Shown piece after piece: positions 54,709-63,777 of a DNA stretch of 64,000 nucleotides. The translations under genes were made by a program, and so were the position numbers. How positions within the stretch are numbered: the first letter of the stretch is position 1; each line of letters starts with the position of its first letter. This DNA is from an uncultured Prevotella sp. (GTDB lineage: Bacteria > Bacteroidota > Bacteroidia > Bacteroidales > Bacteroidaceae), in NCBI GenBank assembly GCA_900546345.1, contig URCI01000002.1:86946-150945 (forward strand), written 5' to 3'. Under the pieces are notes generated by a model that worked only from the letters and a program-made list of their open reading frames with translations, was not told the origin of the DNA and searched no databases.

Positions 54709-55965
54709 CTAAAGCCCAGAACGAACCGCAGGCTTGGCGGCATCGATGTCGCCACCATTCCATGTTCCACCCCACTCGATGGCCGAGCCGCCGGTATAGT
54801 CCTCGCTCTGGTCGGGATCATCGGGTGCACCGGGGGTGATGTAGATATAGAGCCGGTTTTCTTTCGTCAAGTCTTTCAGCTTCAGCGTATAGTAATAAGC
54901 GGTACCTATTTTCCAGGTGCCTGCGGCTTGTGTGCCACTCATCGTGATGATGGCATAGCCCACGATCGGACTGTCTTTGCCAACGGGGGTGGCCAGCACC
55001 TCTACCCGTAGACTCACGTCACTGTTGTTCTGTGGCAACAGCAACAGCCGGCAGGGAATCTCGCTGGTGGCATCGTCAGTGATGTTGTCCACCTGCACCG
55101 AGTCGTTGTCGGTAGCTGGCTTCACATCCCAAGCATAAGAGGTTGTGCCCGTCGCCTTGTCATACGACGGCGTCAGAGTTCCTGCTTTTGCCACTTTCCT
55201 CAATGAGATGGACGACACATGAAAGGCGCTGTAACCGGTCGGCAGTGTCTTCGTGTCGATGTTGAAGACTACCTGCGCCAAGAGATGATGCATAGGCAGC
55301 GATACCGTGTCGCTGGCCGCCGAACCTGATAAGTTGGTGGCGTGAGTGAGGTTGGTGCGCAAGTCCGACATCATGAAGTCCACCTGTTCACTGCTCTTGT
55401 CCTGGGTGGTAAACGCAAAAGTCCCCATGCCCGTCCCCGGCGCCACAGTCGGCACGATACCCGTCGTCGACACTGTCGTCGAACTGCCCGCAGTGGTGGG
55501 CGTCGCCTCATAAGGATAGTAAGCGAAGAAGGCCAGACGATAAGTGTTCTCCTGTGGCCAATAAGCCAAGGGGGAATAAGAGAAAATGGTATGGCCATAG
55601 GCATTGAGGCCCTCGCTGACCATACGCCGGTTATACATGAAGTTGGCCGTGTCGGTCACGGCCCAGTCCTGCCCATAGGGATACTGATAGCCAAAGACAC
55701 CCAACGCCTGACCCGTGGGTATCCCTGTTTGCTTCGTCGCATAACACCACTCAGCAGCGCGCGTTTTTGCGAAGCCCGTCTTCGCCTCAGCCTTCGTTGC
55801 TCTACCAAAGGTTTTCAAAGTGTCGGACAAAGCACCAAAGCGCATCAGCACCGATCGGTCGGGCGATACGCCGCCCCCGTTATCAGCACTTTCATTGCCA
55901 CAGGCCGCAAACATCATTACGGACAAGATGCCTACACCTATTTTATATATCTCTTTTCTCATCAT
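54709..55965 (-). CDS. Fimbrillin-family lipoprotein (418 residues)
   Basis: A predicted type V fimbrial subunit or tip protein. The lipobox MFAAC lies at residues 18-22. The fimbrillin signature is clear: TANFMYNRRMVS, FSYSPLAYWPQENTYRLAFFAYYP and a basic TRAAEWCY site (about 69) where an Arg-protease could trim the N-terminus. C-terminal residues should form the donor strand for polymerisation. It is the last gene of the locus, 31 bp after the 892-residue gene, and its stop is 14 bp from that of the convergent giant-protein gene. Role as minor or tip subunit is inferred. Confidence 0.85.
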   Translation of the reverse strand: MMRKEIYKIGVGILSVMMFAACGNESADNGGGVSPDRSVLMRFGALSDTLKTFGRATKAEAKTGFAKTRAAEWCYATKQTGIPTGQALGVFGYQYPYGQDWAVTDTANFMYNRRMVSEGLNAYGHTIFSYSPLAYWPQENTYRLAFFAYYPYEATPTTAGSSTTVSTTGIVPTVAPGTGMGTFAFTTQDKSSEQVDFMMSDLRTNLTHATNLSGSAASDTVSLPMHHLLAQVVFNIDTKTLPTGYSAFHVSSISLRKVAKAGTLTPSYDKATGTTSYAWDVKPATDNDSVQVDNITDDATSEIPCRLLLLPQNNSDVSLRVEVLATPVGKDSPIVGYAIITMSGTQAAGTWKIGTAYYYTLKLKDLTKENRLYIYITPGAPDDPDQSEDYTGGSAIEWGGTWNGGDIDAAKPAVRSGL

Positions 55966-55999
55966 TCAACATTCATCACTCATCACTCAACATTCATCA
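55960..55999. repeat. 19-bp direct repeat between two fimbrillin genes
   Basis: CATCAYTCAACATTCATCA occurs twice, at 55960-55978 and 55981-55999, with one base difference. The left copy includes the two Met codons of the 418-residue gene, the right copy overlaps the last codons of the 892-residue gene. It is a simple-sequence duplication that could shift by recombination. Confidence 0.75.
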
Positions 56000-58675
56000 T
56001 TCTCTCTCCGGCCTCACATATCCCCCATAGGACGCATTGGCATTACAATAAGGATCTACCGACTCAAAATCGCTGCCAATAGACATATATATCGGCGGGT
56101 ACGACGTGCTCCCCGTCTTATTCAGATACGAGGTCCAATAGATGGAACCCGGTTGTGAGGTCTCCGTACCGTCAAGCCAGTGGATGACGGGGAAGTAGAT
56201 CGTCGCCCCCTTGCTGTCACTCACCCGGTCACTATAAAAGGCCACACCATATTTGTCGCTGCGCCAGATGTTGGCGGCATTGGTTGCCGACGACTTCGTG
56301 CCGTCAGCCGTAAAACCCGTAAAGGCAAAGCTCCGCGGCACGTGGTAGCCCACAGGACACGGGTCATAGATGGTCTTCGTATAACTCGGCTCACGGGCAT
56401 TGTTCCAGGATATAAGGATATTGTTGATCCAATTGGTGAAGAAAAGTTCTGGATGACTCAGCGAATACTGCATGTGGACCCACGACTTGTTTAACGGTGC
56501 CTGCGCCGCCGTTGCCCCTAACAATGGGTCTTTCCTACCCCACTGATAGTATGGGCAGTAGCCTTGGGTACTGGCCTCGTCGTACTGGGCATGCTGATCT
56601 ATCGTGAACATAGCCGTCTGCCCACCCTGCGCTGTAAGATTATGGACCGGATCGCCGTCGATGGCCTGGGTAAACCGCACGCGTACCCTATGGCGGGGAT
56701 AATACGTATAGGTGTCGTTTGTTGGCTGCCAGCCGAGGTTGACCGGCATCAAGGCAATCTGCGTACCCTTGGCATTCGTCACCTTTACGTCCTGCATGGT
56801 ATCCTGTCCAAAGAGGTCCTTGGTATCCAACAGCCAGATATGCCAGCTCCACACGATGGTGCCATTGGCGTCGTAGGCGGCTATCACAGCGTTGCCGCCC
56901 GACACACCGGTATTGGGCAGAATCTCAAAAGCCGCTCTTTTCTTCGTGCTCGATGGGGTGAGACCATTTTCATCCGAGACCTTGATCCAGTTTTTATCAG
57001 AAGGATTCTTCCAAAGGACAGCTGTTCTTACCACTTGACTTTCAAGCAGCCAGATATTTGTGATATCCTGCCCCTGATAATCCTTCATCCCACTATAGGC
57101 CTCCGTGTTGGCAACATGGTTCTTCAGTGCATTGCCATAGACCAGGGGAAAAACATAACGGCCGGGGTGGCTGACGATATAGCAGTTGGCGGTATTGTTC
57201 TCCTTATCCCAATCCGTACCGGAGAGAGCCATCCTCGCATTCTGCGAGAGGTCCCACCAACTTGCCGTATTGGTGTAATAATCCTCCGGCAGCACACTCG
57301 CATTGATATTTGAAGAATGTGTTCCAGTGACAGTCATAGGCGTGCTGACCTTGAATTTCAAGTCCACCCGATTTTTTCCATCCCCTTCATTGGACGTAAA
57401 GACCTGATACCCAGCACTGGATGTGGCAAACTTGTCACAACTGAGCCATGAAGGCATTGTCTTGCTCCATTCGCCCCAGGAGGAAGTATTGTCATCCCAC
57501 TCCTGGAATTCGGCATAGAGGTCCACACTGTTGCGGTTGCTTCCATCACTTCCTTTGTAGTAGCTGTAGCTCAACATGCTGACCGTCGTCGTGCCTCCAG
57601 TGCCTCCCAACTCACTATTAGACGGCGATACGGTGAGGATATATCCTTTGCCTACGGCTGAGGTGCTGATAGTATAAGTATATGTATGTCCCATCTGCCA
57701 TTTGTCGCCAGCGATACTGGTAGAAAGCGTATAGTTGGATGCCGTGGAGCCTTCTTGTACGGTAATGTCAATGCTGAGTTTGGCACCCGTGGGCACCGTC
57801 TGCGGAATCATCATCAGATAAGAACCCTTACCAGAGAGCAAAGAAACATTCTTATTATCGGTCGCGTTGAGCTTTAATCCAGTTGCAGTGAATGAGCCCG
57901 TCGTCGAGCCGAGCGTCCAATCACTCTTGGCGAAGTCTGCCTGATTCACCACGCCGCTGAGCGTCACAGAATTGATGGTCACACCCGTTGGCATCTGTCC
58001 GATCACGACATCCACCGCTGTCAACAGATGATAGAATTTCATGTCAACGGCAGTACCTGCCACGCGGTTGCTCCCCACAGTCTGCACAGCCGCCAACAGG
58101 TCTTTTTGCTTAGAAATGTCAGTGGGAACGGTATAGGTGAACGTCGGCATCGAACCATCGGCTTGCGCTGTCAGGTTCGTGATCTGCTGCGTATCATACG
58201 GAGCGAGGGCATAGAACTGTGCGTGGTCGTAACTATCCTCGTCGGGCCAGAGCTTAGTGACAGTCCAGTTTTGGTTTTTCTTTACGTCTTCATCGAGGAA
58301 CAGTTTCGGCTGGACATCGTTGTCGGAAACAAAGCTGTAGCCCATGACGTGGAACGAGTCATAGAAGTTGTCATCGGTAACCATCTCGCCGCGGGTTGTC
58401 GCCGATGTGCTGCCAGTGCGGTGCAGACGGATATCGGAGGCAGACACTTTCGAGACGTAGACAGCATGTCCCTCGACCGTATGGTTGGCGCGTGTGGTCG
58501 TGCCATCAATTGCCGTGGCAGTCATCGCTGCTGTGGACACATCAAAGGCAATGCCTCCCTTCTGCTTTCCGCTGTCGAGGAAAGTATCATCCAGACATCC
58601 ACTTAGCAACTGCACGATGAACATCGATATCAGCAGAGAGAGAAACGACGAACTTCTTTTCATCTTATTTTTCAA
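55997..58675 (-). CDS. Large fimbrillin-type lipoprotein (892 residues)
   Basis: A predicted tip or adhesin component of the fimbria. The lipobox LLSGC is at residues 23-27. The N-terminal 350 residues have a fimbrillin-like layout: DSFHVMGYSF, a beta-rich core and KWQMGHTYTYTIS. The following 540 residues form a separate beta-rich domain rich in Trp, Tyr and Asn, ending EFQE-, WTSYLN- and PYCNANASYGG-type sequence, perhaps a ligand-binding head. It overlaps the upstream fimbrillin gene by 11 bp and precedes the 418-residue gene. Large subunits of this kind are usually at the fimbrial tip. Confidence 0.8.
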   Translation of the reverse strand: MKNKMKRSSSFLSLLISMFIVQLLSGCLDDTFLDSGKQKGGIAFDVSTAAMTATAIDGTTTRANHTVEGHAVYVSKVSASDIRLHRTGSTSATTRGEMVTDDNFYDSFHVMGYSFVSDNDVQPKLFLDEDVKKNQNWTVTKLWPDEDSYDHAQFYALAPYDTQQITNLTAQADGSMPTFTYTVPTDISKQKDLLAAVQTVGSNRVAGTAVDMKFYHLLTAVDVVIGQMPTGVTINSVTLSGVVNQADFAKSDWTLGSTTGSFTATGLKLNATDNKNVSLLSGKGSYLMMIPQTVPTGAKLSIDITVQEGSTASNYTLSTSIAGDKWQMGHTYTYTISTSAVGKGYILTVSPSNSELGGTGGTTTVSMLSYSYYKGSDGSNRNSVDLYAEFQEWDDNTSSWGEWSKTMPSWLSCDKFATSSAGYQVFTSNEGDGKNRVDLKFKVSTPMTVTGTHSSNINASVLPEDYYTNTASWWDLSQNARMALSGTDWDKENNTANCYIVSHPGRYVFPLVYGNALKNHVANTEAYSGMKDYQGQDITNIWLLESQVVRTAVLWKNPSDKNWIKVSDENGLTPSSTKKRAAFEILPNTGVSGGNAVIAAYDANGTIVWSWHIWLLDTKDLFGQDTMQDVKVTNAKGTQIALMPVNLGWQPTNDTYTYYPRHRVRVRFTQAIDGDPVHNLTAQGGQTAMFTIDQHAQYDEASTQGYCPYYQWGRKDPLLGATAAQAPLNKSWVHMQYSLSHPELFFTNWINNILISWNNAREPSYTKTIYDPCPVGYHVPRSFAFTGFTADGTKSSATNAANIWRSDKYGVAFYSDRVSDSKGATIYFPVIHWLDGTETSQPGSIYWTSYLNKTGSTSYPPIYMSIGSDFESVDPYCNANASYGGYVRPERE

Positions 58676-60131
58676 TAGTTAGGTCTTTGTTGCTCCCGTC
58701 GCCCAAGGTCCATGGATAGACCGCGGGGGTAAAGGGCACCGGCTCCTGCCAGTTGTCGGCATCCACCTGGAAGCGAAGCGCACGAAGTCCCACCTTCAGC
58801 CTGACATTGTAGGCGCGGCCGGCCACCAGTCCGCCGGCAAACGAGCAGGTGCCGCTGACACGCTGACGACGGGTGAAAGCAAGATGCGGTGGATTGTTAT
58901 ATATCAGATTCTCATCGTAGGAGACAATGGTATAGACCACCGTCACGCGCAGTGCAGCGGACGTAGCGGAGGTAGCGGATGTGGGAATGAGCATCAGCGC
59001 TGCCGTAGAGGCATTGCCTGCGGGTGTGGTTACCGGCGAGAGTATATCCACTGCCTGGTCAGTTCCGCCCTCTGCAATCATCGGCAGTCCACCACTCTCT
59101 TCTTTCACGGTCTGAAACGAACGCTCATCCGTGACACTCGCTGAGGCTACCTTTTCATTTAACTCAGAGGCGCCTATGGCCACCTTCACTGTGCCCGAAG
59201 CCTGTGACCAAAGCGGCACCGAGGCCGTGGTGTTGCACAGCGAGAGTGTGGCAGAGGCGGGTAACCCCGCATCGCCCTCGACGTAGATGGAGTCGATCAG
59301 CACCAATGTATTGGCGGCTGCCGTGGCATCTCCGGTAGAAGCATTGTCAACCACATACTCTGCCTGCAAGTTGATCTTAGAGAGCGCATGACGGAAGTAG
59401 AACTTCAGCCTCGCACTGACCGACGGTTTGCGAATGTTCAGCCACGGCAATCCTTCGGTCAGCGTGGTTGTCGTGCCATCGGCTGCGGTCCACTGGTTTT
59501 CAGTGCTTGGGGGCACAGTAGCCCAGAGCAGGTCTGTGCTGTTCAATGGTGACTCAGCCACCTGGTAGCTGACGGTAGGGTCGCCATAGTTTTTCTTTCC
59601 TTCGGAGAAAGTCCGGTCGCCGTTCATGGCGGTCAGCGTTGGGGTCGTCGATGCGGTATAGGGTGCGTAAGCGAAGAAGCTCACCTTGCCATCCGGCCAA
59701 AAGACAGTAGGCAGATAGTCCCACGTCTTGGTGCTGCCGTTATACGTCACCTGCTGATTATACATGAAATTGGGTTGCCACGTGGTCTGTCCGGCAGTAT
59801 AATCAGTCTCGGCGGTCGTAAAGGCAAAGGCGCCAAAGCCCACCTGCTGCAGGTCGGCAGCTGTCTCTATATTATCGTAAGGTGTGGTGGAACCGGCTCG
59901 CGTCTCCCCAGCCGTAGAACGGGTAGTGTTGGAAAACGACGAAGCTACGGCCGGTCGCGCAGAACCGGTCGTAGCTTGCGATGTGGTGGAACGAGAGAGA
60001 TAGGTCTGGAACCCGACAGCCATACGCTCCCCCACGTTGTCAGCAACCTGCTCCTGCGAACATGCGGCAAACGCCATGGACAGCAAACTGCCCTCTATCC
60101 ACAATATGTAGTTCCTTCTTCTCATTCCCAA
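58665..60131 (-). CDS. Fimbrillin-family lipoprotein (488 residues)
   Basis: A predicted fimbrial subunit. A lipobox FAAC lies at about residues 20-23. LQQVGFGAFAFTTAETDY, PNFMYNQQVTYNG and LPTVFWPDGKVSFFAYAPY match the FimA/Mfa1 N-terminal domain, and ARLKFYFRHALSKIN is the conserved strand after it. Ser/Thr-rich low-complexity sequence precedes the core and has several Arg residues where trimming may occur. It overlaps the next gene by 11 bp. It is closely similar in layout to the 498-residue subunit and may be a second shaft or accessory subunit. Confidence 0.86.
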   Translation of the reverse strand: MGMRRRNYILWIEGSLLSMAFAACSQEQVADNVGERMAVGFQTYLSRSTTSQATTGSARPAVASSFSNTTRSTAGETRAGSTTPYDNIETAADLQQVGFGAFAFTTAETDYTAGQTTWQPNFMYNQQVTYNGSTKTWDYLPTVFWPDGKVSFFAYAPYTASTTPTLTAMNGDRTFSEGKKNYGDPTVSYQVAESPLNSTDLLWATVPPSTENQWTAADGTTTTLTEGLPWLNIRKPSVSARLKFYFRHALSKINLQAEYVVDNASTGDATAAANTLVLIDSIYVEGDAGLPASATLSLCNTTASVPLWSQASGTVKVAIGASELNEKVASASVTDERSFQTVKEESGGLPMIAEGGTDQAVDILSPVTTPAGNASTAALMLIPTSATSATSAALRVTVVYTIVSYDENLIYNNPPHLAFTRRQRVSGTCSFAGGLVAGRAYNVRLKVGLRALRFQVDADNWQEPVPFTPAVYPWTLGDGSNKDLTIEK

Positions 60132-60178
60132 TCTGTTTTTACATTCTGATATGCCCGTCGGCCTCAGAACAAAAGTGA

Positions 60179-60228
60179 ATGCTCAGCCCATTGCCTTCGT
60201 TGGAAAACTGCGACCATGGACTGAGCAT
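60179..60228 (-). promoter_or_regulatory. Intercistronic hairpin after the 498-residue fimbrillin gene
   Basis: ATGCTCAG (60179-60186) and CTGAGCAT (60221-60228) pair exactly; after a mismatch CCAT and ATGG add 4 bp, around a 24-nt loop. It begins 8 nt after the stop codon (minus strand) and is followed by TTTTG. It may attenuate or protect the upstream transcript, giving more major subunit than downstream subunits. Confidence 0.6.
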
Positions 60229-60235
60229 GTGTATC

Positions 60236-61732
60236 TTAGTTATTTGCCACGTTTGCAGGCATGTAGATGACAATCGGGTCTGGGGCTGTGGCTGGGTCTG
60301 TGGCTGTGGCTGGGTCTGATGCCGTACCGCTCGTTGTACCGCCAGCGATGGTGTTGGTCCAGTCAGATACAGTAGCTTCGAACTTCACACTGGTCAGACC
60401 CAGGTGGATGAGCAAGTTATACTTAGCGTTGTAAGAAACGCTCATCAAGGTCAAATCCTTGTAGAAGCTCTGCTCCACCTCGGTATATCCTTTATGCAAA
60501 GACGCATTCTTCGTGCGCACGATGTAGTCAATGCTGATACGGAGAGTATGATCTTTGCCGTCGGGGATGAGCAACAGCGGAGTAGACTCGGTGTAGACAC
60601 TCTGGGCAGTTGTCGTCACGCCGGCAGGAAGGCTGTTCCAGCCCGTCTCACCATCAGCCACCGAGGCCGGCTCAGCGATAGTGGTTTTCATTGTCTGTGT
60701 AGTAGCTCCCTCTGTAGCAGCAGCCTTCGGCGAGTTGATCTCATAATCAATCTTGCCATTATTGTTGGTCGTCCAAACGCCGGTAGCAAGGTTGAGCGTG
60801 CCGGAAGTAGGAATGCTGGCATCAGTAGTCATCGTTTTTCCGTCAGCACCGGCCTTTACACTCTCAATCTTAATGCTCTTGACAGTGATCTTGGTATTGC
60901 CATCGAGAGTGCCACCGGTCGTAGCGTTGTCAATGTCGGCTACAACCATCAGGCCAGAAGTTTTATTGTCTGTGCCTGCTCCAGTGCCACCGAACTTAGC
61001 CAGGGCATGCTTGAAGTTGAACGTCACCTTGCCGCCTACCTTCATCTTGCTAAGGTTGGCATTGACAGCTGCCTTGGCACCACCCCTGAAATCAGTACCA
61101 TTCTGCGCATTGCCAGTTGTCGTAGTACCATTCGTGCCTGCCGTACCCCAAAGGAGATCAGCGTCAGCGCCATTGGCACCAAGCGTGTAGCTCACAGTAG
61201 GATCGCCTGGGATAGAATTGCTTGACAAGGCTGTAATACCCTTATCACCAAATGTCTCTTTGTAAGGAGCGTAAGCGAAGAAACTTAAATACTGAGTATT
61301 CTCTCCAGGAGTCGCACCTTCTGTCTGTCCTCCGTTCGGCCAGTACATAACAGGAGAATAAGTCCAGCTTGCGCCGCTTACTCTCGTATTATACATGAAG
61401 TTCGGCTCAGTCGTACTCTGACCAGCAGAATATGATGTTGTCGTATAGTAGGCAACGACGCCGAAGCCCGTTTTCTGCAACTCAGCCGTCGTCATCTCGG
61501 AAGCGGACGAAGCGGAAGAAGCGGACGTGGTCTCGGAACCGGACGTAGTCCCTCCTGCACGAGAGAGAGTGGACTTACTCTGTGCAAGGTACGAACCAAA
61601 GTTAACCGGTGTTGCCACCGACTCTTGTTTGTTGGAATCTGTCGTGTTTGTGTCTAAATCTGCGTTAGCAGAGCAACCAGCCAGAGACGCTACCGCAACC
61701 ATGGCGATAGCCGTCATCAACATGTCTTTCAT
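60236..61732 (-). CDS. Probable major fimbrillin subunit (lipoprotein, 498 residues)
   Basis: A predicted type V fimbrial subunit. The lipobox is LAGC (about residues 17-20). LQKTGFGVVAYYTTTSYSAGQ, PNFMYNTRV, YSPVMYWPNGG and YLSFFAYAPY are fimbrillin hallmarks, and KVTFNFKHALAKFG is the conserved strand. Near the C-terminus an 18-bp direct repeat (60278-60313) encodes a doubled Pro-Ala-Thr-Ala-type motif. It is first in its own promoter unit, with a leader of about 115 nt and a hairpin after its stop, which is why I call it the major subunit. Assembly should follow lipidation, outer-membrane transfer and Arg-specific trimming. Confidence 0.86.
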   Translation of the reverse strand: MKDMLMTAIAMVAVASLAGCSANADLDTNTTDSNKQESVATPVNFGSYLAQSKSTLSRAGGTTSGSETTSASSASSASEMTTAELQKTGFGVVAYYTTTSYSAGQSTTEPNFMYNTRVSGASWTYSPVMYWPNGGQTEGATPGENTQYLSFFAYAPYKETFGDKGITALSSNSIPGDPTVSYTLGANGADADLLWGTAGTNGTTTTGNAQNGTDFRGGAKAAVNANLSKMKVGGKVTFNFKHALAKFGGTGAGTDNKTSGLMVVADIDNATTGGTLDGNTKITVKSIKIESVKAGADGKTMTTDASIPTSGTLNLATGVWTTNNNGKIDYEINSPKAAATEGATTQTMKTTIAEPASVADGETGWNSLPAGVTTTAQSVYTESTPLLLIPDGKDHTLRISIDYIVRTKNASLHKGYTEVEQSFYKDLTLMSVSYNAKYNLLIHLGLTSVKFEATVSDWTNTIAGGTTSGTASDPATATDPATAPDPIVIYMPANVANN

Positions 61733-61854
61733 TGTTTCGAATTTGATTATATACCTAATATCTATTGATTGTTTTCAAGGACTATATCCAATATCTGTGT
61801 TTGTGAGGGGTACATATCCTTTATACAATTTTTCTACTCATCTTTTTACAGTTG

Positions 61855-61862
61855 CAAAGATA
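61855..61862 (-). promoter_or_regulatory. -7 box of the fimbrillin genes
   Basis: TATCTTTG (61862-61855, minus strand) is an exact -7 box in the 236-bp gap between the DUF5119 and fimbrillin genes. No -33 box is clear. The leader is about 115 nt. No inverted repeats of a phase-invertible promoter are visible around it. Confidence 0.5.
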
Positions 61863-61968
61863 CGCAATATTTTTGAAACAGCCATAACATTCATTAATTA
61901 TTAACATATAAAAGTGATATATCCCAGATTGTCATAGGCTTTTTGGACCCTATCCCTCTTAGAAGTTG

Positions 61969-63003
61969 TTAAAAAACAATATCATAGTTACCGCCATTGT
62001 CCCAGTCATCAACTTCCGCATCGAAACCACTTCCCTCCTCCGAAGGCTTGACAGTGGGCAGGGTGATGTCGGCAAGCTTGCCATAGAGGGTCATCTGATA
62101 GCTGAGTCCGCTTCCGCCCTCGTCATCGGGCAAGACAACAAACTGATTGCCCACATCGAGGGTGTAGACGCGAATGGTATTGTCGGCCAAGGTGATGGCC
62201 AACTTCAGCACATTTTCATTAGCTTGATGCACGGATTTTGGCGGGAGCCCGAAAGTTGAAATCGTAGTGGTGATATATCCGTTGGCAGCCCCTACGGAGT
62301 CCACGGTCACCTTCCAGGAGTCGAGCAAGTGTGTCCCCGTGGAGTCGGTGCCACAATTTCTGCCAAAGTAATAGCCCGAGGAGAAGCCACTGATGCTACC
62401 CTCCACTGACTTAAGGTTGCGGATGGCCTCTATCCTGACACGGATGACGAGCCGCGTGATAGCAGGTTTGGGCTGCTCCCAGGCATCATAACGCCAAGTG
62501 TCGGTCACAAGCGTACTGCGCTTGGTCACACTCGACGACTGTTCGGAGAAGTCGAGTGTGTCGACGGCTGTGTAAAGTGCTTCTGGCTCACGCTGATAGG
62601 TGACGCCCTTATCCCATGTACGGTTCTGACGTTGGGTGACAGGCGTGAGCATGGCCCGGGCTGAGTCGATATTGTCCATATCATGGAAGTCCATAGAGCC
62701 GAACTCATCGGTGGAGAGATTGAAGACGAGCAAGCGATATTGTCCCATAGGGCGGTCGAGCAGCATAGAGTCGACATTGTTGCTCACATCCCGCTCATTG
62801 TCTCCATCCTGGCCATAAGTGTAGACCGACATGCCGGTGGGATTGCCATCGGCATGCTTGTTCCAATCGACATGGACCATGATCTCTGTCACCTCTTTAC
62901 GGTTGTCGGCCAGTTCACGCCGGTTGAGGAAGCTGTCCTCGCCACAAGACGCAAAGCCCAGCAACGCGATCGACACCACCAAAAACCCCATGCAGTGTCT
63001 CAT
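61969..63003 (-). CDS. DUF5119 lipoprotein, probable fimbrial anchor
   Basis: A 344-residue protein of the DUF5119 family, often found in fimbrial loci and thought to be equivalent to FimB/Mfa2 anchors. The lipobox GFASC lies at residues 16-20. The signature VTEIMVHVDWNK, GMSVYTYGQDGD and YRLLVFNLSTDEFGSM fits. The C-terminal part ends with the sequence DNGGNYDIVF. It is coupled to the DUF3575 gene upstream by an ATGA overlap. It should sit in the outer membrane and hold the fimbrial base. Confidence 0.86.
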   Translation of the reverse strand: MRHCMGFLVVSIALLGFASCGEDSFLNRRELADNRKEVTEIMVHVDWNKHADGNPTGMSVYTYGQDGDNERDVSNNVDSMLLDRPMGQYRLLVFNLSTDEFGSMDFHDMDNIDSARAMLTPVTQRQNRTWDKGVTYQREPEALYTAVDTLDFSEQSSSVTKRSTLVTDTWRYDAWEQPKPAITRLVIRVRIEAIRNLKSVEGSISGFSSGYYFGRNCGTDSTGTHLLDSWKVTVDSVGAANGYITTTISTFGLPPKSVHQANENVLKLAITLADNTIRVYTLDVGNQFVVLPDDEGGSGLSYQMTLYGKLADITLPTVKPSEEGSGFDAEVDDWDNGGNYDIVF

Positions 63004-63641
63004 CGCTGCCTCCTTCCTTTCCTGTTGCCAATCAGCCAGACGAGAGACAACTTCAACTTTGTAGGCCCGATGTAGGTGAGATGGCCCTGATGGGTTGGTT
63101 CAACAGGACGGTAAGCTTCATCAGCATGATAACTGCGATAGGGACCGCCGACATAGCCCAACCCCATCGTGTACTCCAGATTCCAATGACGTGCGATGCG
63201 ATGCGACCAGCCGAGCGACAACCCGGCCGACCAAAAGCTACCACGGTGACCGGTACCATCCCATTCCAGATCGTAATAGCCGCCTGCTCCATAGCATCCC
63301 AAAAAGAAACCAGTGAGACGGCGCAGGGGTGTCTTGCGGGCATGTCCAACCCACCAACGCAACTCGCCACCAGCCTCAAAGACTTCGTAGCTTCGGAGGT
63401 TGTGGTGCCAAGTATACCAAGGAAAGGCCGTCTCAGTCATCAGACTCAGATGAGGCCCAAGATCTTTTTCCAATTCGAAGTTAGGCGTGAGAAGGACATC
63501 GTAGAGCAGATTGGTCTTCAGCACAAAAGCCGGGCGCAGACTGTCGCCACGCTCGGAACGATCCTGAGCATGTCCCATCAGTGGGAGGACCCAAGCGATC
63601 AGCATCAGTCCCCACTTCAAACGACGACATATCTTCATCAA
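63000..63641 (-). CDS. DUF3575 outer-membrane-type protein
   Basis: A 213-residue protein with a cleavable signal peptide (GHAQ-DRS at about 25). The DUF3575 pattern is FVLKTNLLYDVLLTPNFELEK, then alternating beta-strands (MTETAFPWYTWHHN, AGGELRWWVGH and GYYDLEWDG) typical of a small outer-membrane beta-barrel. Genes of this family are the first gene of many Bacteroidales fimbrial clusters. It has a good promoter upstream and is coupled to the DUF5119 gene. The precise role in fimbrial assembly is not proven. Confidence 0.88.
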   Translation of the reverse strand: MMKICRRLKWGLMLIAWVLPLMGHAQDRSERGDSLRPAFVLKTNLLYDVLLTPNFELEKDLGPHLSLMTETAFPWYTWHHNLRSYEVFEAGGELRWWVGHARKTPLRRLTGFFLGCYGAGGYYDLEWDGTGHRGSFWSAGLSLGWSHRIARHWNLEYTMGLGYVGGPYRSYHADEAYRPVEPTHQGHLTYIGPTKLKLSLVWLIGNRKGRRQR

Positions 63642-63676
63642 CTTCTTAACTTACTAGGCTACTTGAATAACTGCTA

Positions 63677-63708
63677 CAAAGTTACAACTTTTTGGGAGAA
63701 CCGACAAA
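63677..63708 (-). promoter_or_regulatory. Promoter of the DUF3575-DUF5119 genes
   Basis: On the minus strand -33 TTTG (63708-63705), a 20-nt spacer and -7 TAACTTTG (63684-63677), 36 nt before the start codon. Both boxes are exact. Confidence 0.75.
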
Positions 63709-63777
63709 TATAGCAATTTTATATCTTAGACATTTTGGTTATGACGAAGAATAGCCGCATCTATATATCATTGATTC

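Noticed and set aside
60404..61225. 273-codon frame opposite the major fimbrillin
   Set aside because: Antisense shadow of a well-supported fimbrillin frame.
61733..61968. Phase-invertible promoter between the DUF5119 and fimbrillin genes
   Set aside because: Only a 5-bp ATAGG/CCTAT pair is visible; no long inverted repeats and no recombinase gene nearby.
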